From assembly GCA_002304735.1 (NCBI GenBank), contig DBIU01000098.1, positions 10,932 to 36,240 of the forward strand: DNA of 25,309 nucleotides, read 5' to 3'. Made by a program: the position numbers and the translations under genes. Of the stretch, positions 23,467 through 25,309 are shown piece after piece (position 1 is the stretch's first letter; every line of letters begins with the position of its first letter). The stretch is from Ruminococcaceae bacterium UBA794. Its GTDB lineage: Bacteria > Bacillota > Clostridia > Oscillospirales > Ruminococcaceae. Under the pieces are notes generated by a model. The model had not been told where the DNA came from, made no database searches, and saw only the letters and a program-made list of their open reading frames with translations.

Positions 23467-24018
23467 ATGCAGGTTATAACAGGTTCGGCGCGCGGAAGAA
23501 AGCTGATTACGGTCGAGGGAACGGAGCTTGTCCGCCCGACCTCACAGAAAGTCAAGGAAGCGATTTTCAGCGCAATTCAGTTTGATATCGAGGACGCGGA
23601 GATTCTGGATTTGTTCGCGGGGAGCGGTCAGCTCGGCATCGAGGCACTGAGCCGCGGCGCGAAATTCTGCACGTTTGCCGACAATTCGGCGGTTTCGCTT
23701 AAGGCAGTGCGCGAGAATATCCGTCATACGGGCTTCGAGGACTGCTCGGAGGTTGTGAACAAGCCGTTCGGCGCGTTTTTGAAGCTCACGCAGAAGCGCT
23801 TCGATATCGCGTTTCTCGACCCGCCTTACGGAAAGAAGCTTATTCAGAAAGCGCTTCCCGACCTTTGCGAAAAGATGAGCGAACGCGGAATAATCGTCTG
23901 CGAACACGAAAAGGAGTGCGCGCTTCCGAAGAATATCGGCGGCTTCACGCTCGTGAAAACGCTTAATCACGGCATTGTCGGGGTATCAATTTACAGAATA
24001 GTTAACGAGGACGAGTGA
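23467..24018 (+). CDS. rsmD: 16S rRNA (guanine-966 N2)-methyltransferase RsmD
   Basis: RsmD methylates G966 of 16S rRNA with S-adenosylmethionine. The 183 residues (family about 185) start MQVITGSARGRKL and contain the SAM-binding glycine loop LDLFAGSGQLGIEALSRGA (about 48-66) and the catalytic Asp118-Pro-Pro-Tyr121. ATG 23467 has GGAG at 23458-23461 five bases upstream; an in-frame TTG (23452) overlaps the uvrC stop and is less likely. The order rsmD-coaD is conserved across Bacillota. Confidence 0.95.
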   Translation: MQVITGSARGRKLITVEGTELVRPTSQKVKEAIFSAIQFDIEDAEILDLFAGSGQLGIEALSRGAKFCTFADNSAVSLKAVRENIRHTGFEDCSEVVNKPFGAFLKLTQKRFDIAFLDPPYGKKLIQKALPDLCEKMSERGIIVCEHEKECALPKNIGGFTLVKTLNHGIVGVSIYRIVNEDE

Positions 24019-24022
24019 TTTT

Positions 24023-24559
24023 ATGAAAACAGCGATTTATCCGGGCAGCTTCGACCCTGTTACAAACGGGCATCTAGATATAATCCGCCGCGCTGCGGGA
24101 ATGTTTGACAAGCTGATTGTAGTGGTGCTGATAAACCCGCTTAAAACGTACAGCTTCACAATTCTCGAGCGCAAAAACCTGCTTTTGAAGGCGACCGAGG
24201 GTATGAAAAATATCGAGATTGACAGCTATGACGGTCTGCTCGCGGATTATTTCAAGCAGAGGAACGATATCGACGTGATAGTAAAGGGACTTCGGGCAAC
24301 CTCGGACTTTGAATACGAGTTTCAGATGGCTCACACGAACAAGGACCTCAACCCGCGCGCAGAAACGGTTTTTCTGCCGGCTTCGCTCGGAACGACGTTT
24401 GTGTCGTCGAGTATGGTAAAGCAGGTTGCGATGTTCGGCGGCGACCTTTCGAAGTACGTTCCGGCGGTAATTCACGAGGAAATCAGCCGAAAGCTGAAGC
24501 ACGAGTTCGACGAAAAAAAGGCGGCTGCAAGGAGCCGTTTGAGCGGTATTTCCGAATAA
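24023..24559 (+). CDS. coaD: Phosphopantetheine adenylyltransferase CoaD
   Basis: CoaD converts 4'-phosphopantetheine and ATP to dephospho-CoA, the penultimate step of coenzyme A synthesis. In 178 residues the nucleotidyltransferase motif Thr14-Asn-Gly-His17 follows IYPGSFDPV. GLRATSDFEYEFQMAHTN and FVSSSMVKQVAMFGGDLSKY are the family's other hallmarks. The length exceeds the common 160 by a charged C-terminal tail. It starts four bases after rsmD, so it is almost certainly co-transcribed. Confidence 0.97.
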   Translation: MKTAIYPGSFDPVTNGHLDIIRRAAGMFDKLIVVVLINPLKTYSFTILERKNLLLKATEGMKNIEIDSYDGLLADYFKQRNDIDVIVKGLRATSDFEYEFQMAHTNKDLNPRAETVFLPASLGTTFVSSSMVKQVAMFGGDLSKYVPAVIHEEISRKLKHEFDEKKAAARSRLSGISE

Positions 24560-24575
24560 TGGGGAGGTAAAAATT

Positions 24576-25121
24576 ATGCAAAATTCTTATTCGATTGAGG
24601 ACTTGATTGAGATGCTCGAGGACCTTATTCACGACGCGACGCGTGTTCCGTTCGGCAAGAAAAGTATGGTTGACGTGGCGAAGCTGAACGATATCGTAAG
24701 CGATATGCGGCTTTCACTGCCGACTGAAATCAGGCAGGCGCAGAAGGTTGTCGAGGACAAGAACAGGATTATTCACGACGCGGAAAAAGAAGCCGAGAGC
24801 ATTATCAGAAAGGCAGAACAGCGCCGCCGCGAGCTTATCGAGGAGTCGGATATTATGAAGGAAGCGCGCCGCAGAGCCACCGAGGTAATCAGCACTGCGC
24901 AGGCTCGCTGCACCGATTTGCGCGTTTCAACCGATGATTTTGCGGATAAAATGCTTATGCGCGTTGAGGAGCTTTTGCGCAAGGATTTGAGCGACCTTCA
25001 GCTGCTCCGCAAGAGCATATCCTCCGCGAACAACACAATTCAGCCCCAGCAGCCTATCAAGCCCCAGCAGCCCATCAAGCCTATGGAGCCTATTCCGCCG
25101 CAGGGCAATCAGGAGAATTAA
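24576..25121 (+). CDS. Coiled-coil protein conserved beside coaD (DivIVA/ATPase-b-like)
   Basis: A 181-residue soluble protein with a globular N-terminus (about 1-50, LIEMLEDLIHDATRVPFGKK), a long charged coiled coil (about 55-150, alternating Arg, Glu and Lys) resembling DivIVA or ATP-synthase b-type helices, and a Pro/Gln tail with two tandem copies of PQQPIK followed by PMEPIPPQ. Such proteins, often labelled ATPase, are common after coaD in Clostridia. No catalytic motif is visible, so I do not assign a function. GGGGAGGT precedes the ATG. It ends seven bases before a strong terminator. Confidence 0.85.
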   Translation: MQNSYSIEDLIEMLEDLIHDATRVPFGKKSMVDVAKLNDIVSDMRLSLPTEIRQAQKVVEDKNRIIHDAEKEAESIIRKAEQRRRELIEESDIMKEARRRATEVISTAQARCTDLRVSTDDFADKMLMRVEELLRKDLSDLQLLRKSISSANNTIQPQQPIKPQQPIKPMEPIPPQGNQEN

Positions 25122-25127
25122 CAGCTT

Positions 25128-25153
25128 TCCCCCGATTTTTCGGGGGATTTTTT
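25128..25153 (+). terminator. Strong intrinsic terminator
   Basis: A perfect 8-bp stem (TCCCCCGA 25128-25135 with TCGGGGGA 25140-25147), a TTTT loop and then six T's (25148-25153). It ends the uvrC-rsmD-coaD transcription unit. Confidence 0.93.
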
Positions 25154-25309
25154 CGGCAGCACGCGCCGCGCTTTTCTGTTGGCAAGTTGGCGGGACGGCA
25201 GGGCGGCGAGTTCGCCTGTCGCGCTCGGCAGGAGCGGCGGGCTTTGGGCGAGTTTGCAATCAGCCTTTCTCCGCGACTTCCCTGCGGGGAGCGATTTTGG
25301 CGGCGTCGA
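25154..25309. other. GC-rich tail without a supported gene
   Basis: No ribosome site with a plausible gene start was seen. The frame continuing from the preceding gene, and one minus-strand frame (stop at 25118-25120), both stay open to the window end, but the translations show no recognisable domain. The tail is richer in GC than the genes beside it and contains small stems such as GGCG-AGTT-CGCC. It might be an intergenic repeat or the edge of a gene beyond the window. Confidence 0.4.

Overview
The window is a chromosomal segment of a flagellated Bacillota, most likely a gut-type Clostridia (Oscillospirales/Eubacteriales-like). Pointers to this are the Bacillus/Clostridium fla/che gene order, FliY instead of FliN, CheC and CheD, FlbD, strong GGAGG ribosome sites and frequent TTG/GTG starts. 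Base composition is moderate and looks uniform across the genes. All supported genes are on the + strand. No rRNA, tRNA, CRISPR or transposase gene was seen, and no stretch above 300 bases lacks a gene.

Layout. 1-98 is an AT-rich leader with 10-bp phased A-tracts and a sigma28-like promoter. 99-9341 holds fliI, fliJ, fliK, flgD, a TIGR02530-type gene, flgE, flbD, motA and motB (export ATPase, hook assembly, stator). A textbook sigma-A promoter plus a tiny leader ORF sits between motA and motB. 9370-11962 is the switch (fliM, fliY, cheY), closed by a terminator-like hairpin. 12080-18147 is the export gate (fliO, fliP, fliQ, fliR, flhB, flhA). The spacers on either side of flhB carry related repeats, one of them a 108-bp near-palindrome. 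18190-21594 holds the motility sigma factor, two rod genes (FlgF/FlgG type), cheC and cheD. 21635-25121 is housekeeping: uvrC, rsmD, coaD and a coiled-coil gene that usually accompanies them, ending in a strong terminator. The last 156 bases hold no supported gene.

How the genes work together. FliI/FliJ energise and the FliOPQR-FlhBA gate exports rod (FlgF/G) and hook (FlgE) subunits. FlgD caps the hook, and FliK with FlhB times the substrate switch. MotA/MotB power rotation. FliM/FliY with CheY set direction, FliY and CheC remove phosphate from CheY, and CheD deamidates receptors. The sigma factor drives late genes.

Most notable: (1) repeat-bearing spacers flanking flhB, with a 108-bp palindromic element, a 12-bp duplication that includes the flhB stop codon, and a sigma28-like promoter formed inside the repeat; (2) an internal sigma-A promoter with a 10-codon leader ORF ahead of motB; (3) a FlgD with a duplicated C-terminal domain and an outsized FlgE; (4) a reduced operon lacking fliL, flhF, flhG, cheB, cheA and cheW at their usual places. 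I see no wholly new multi-gene system. The flhB-flanking repeats are the best candidate for something undescribed.
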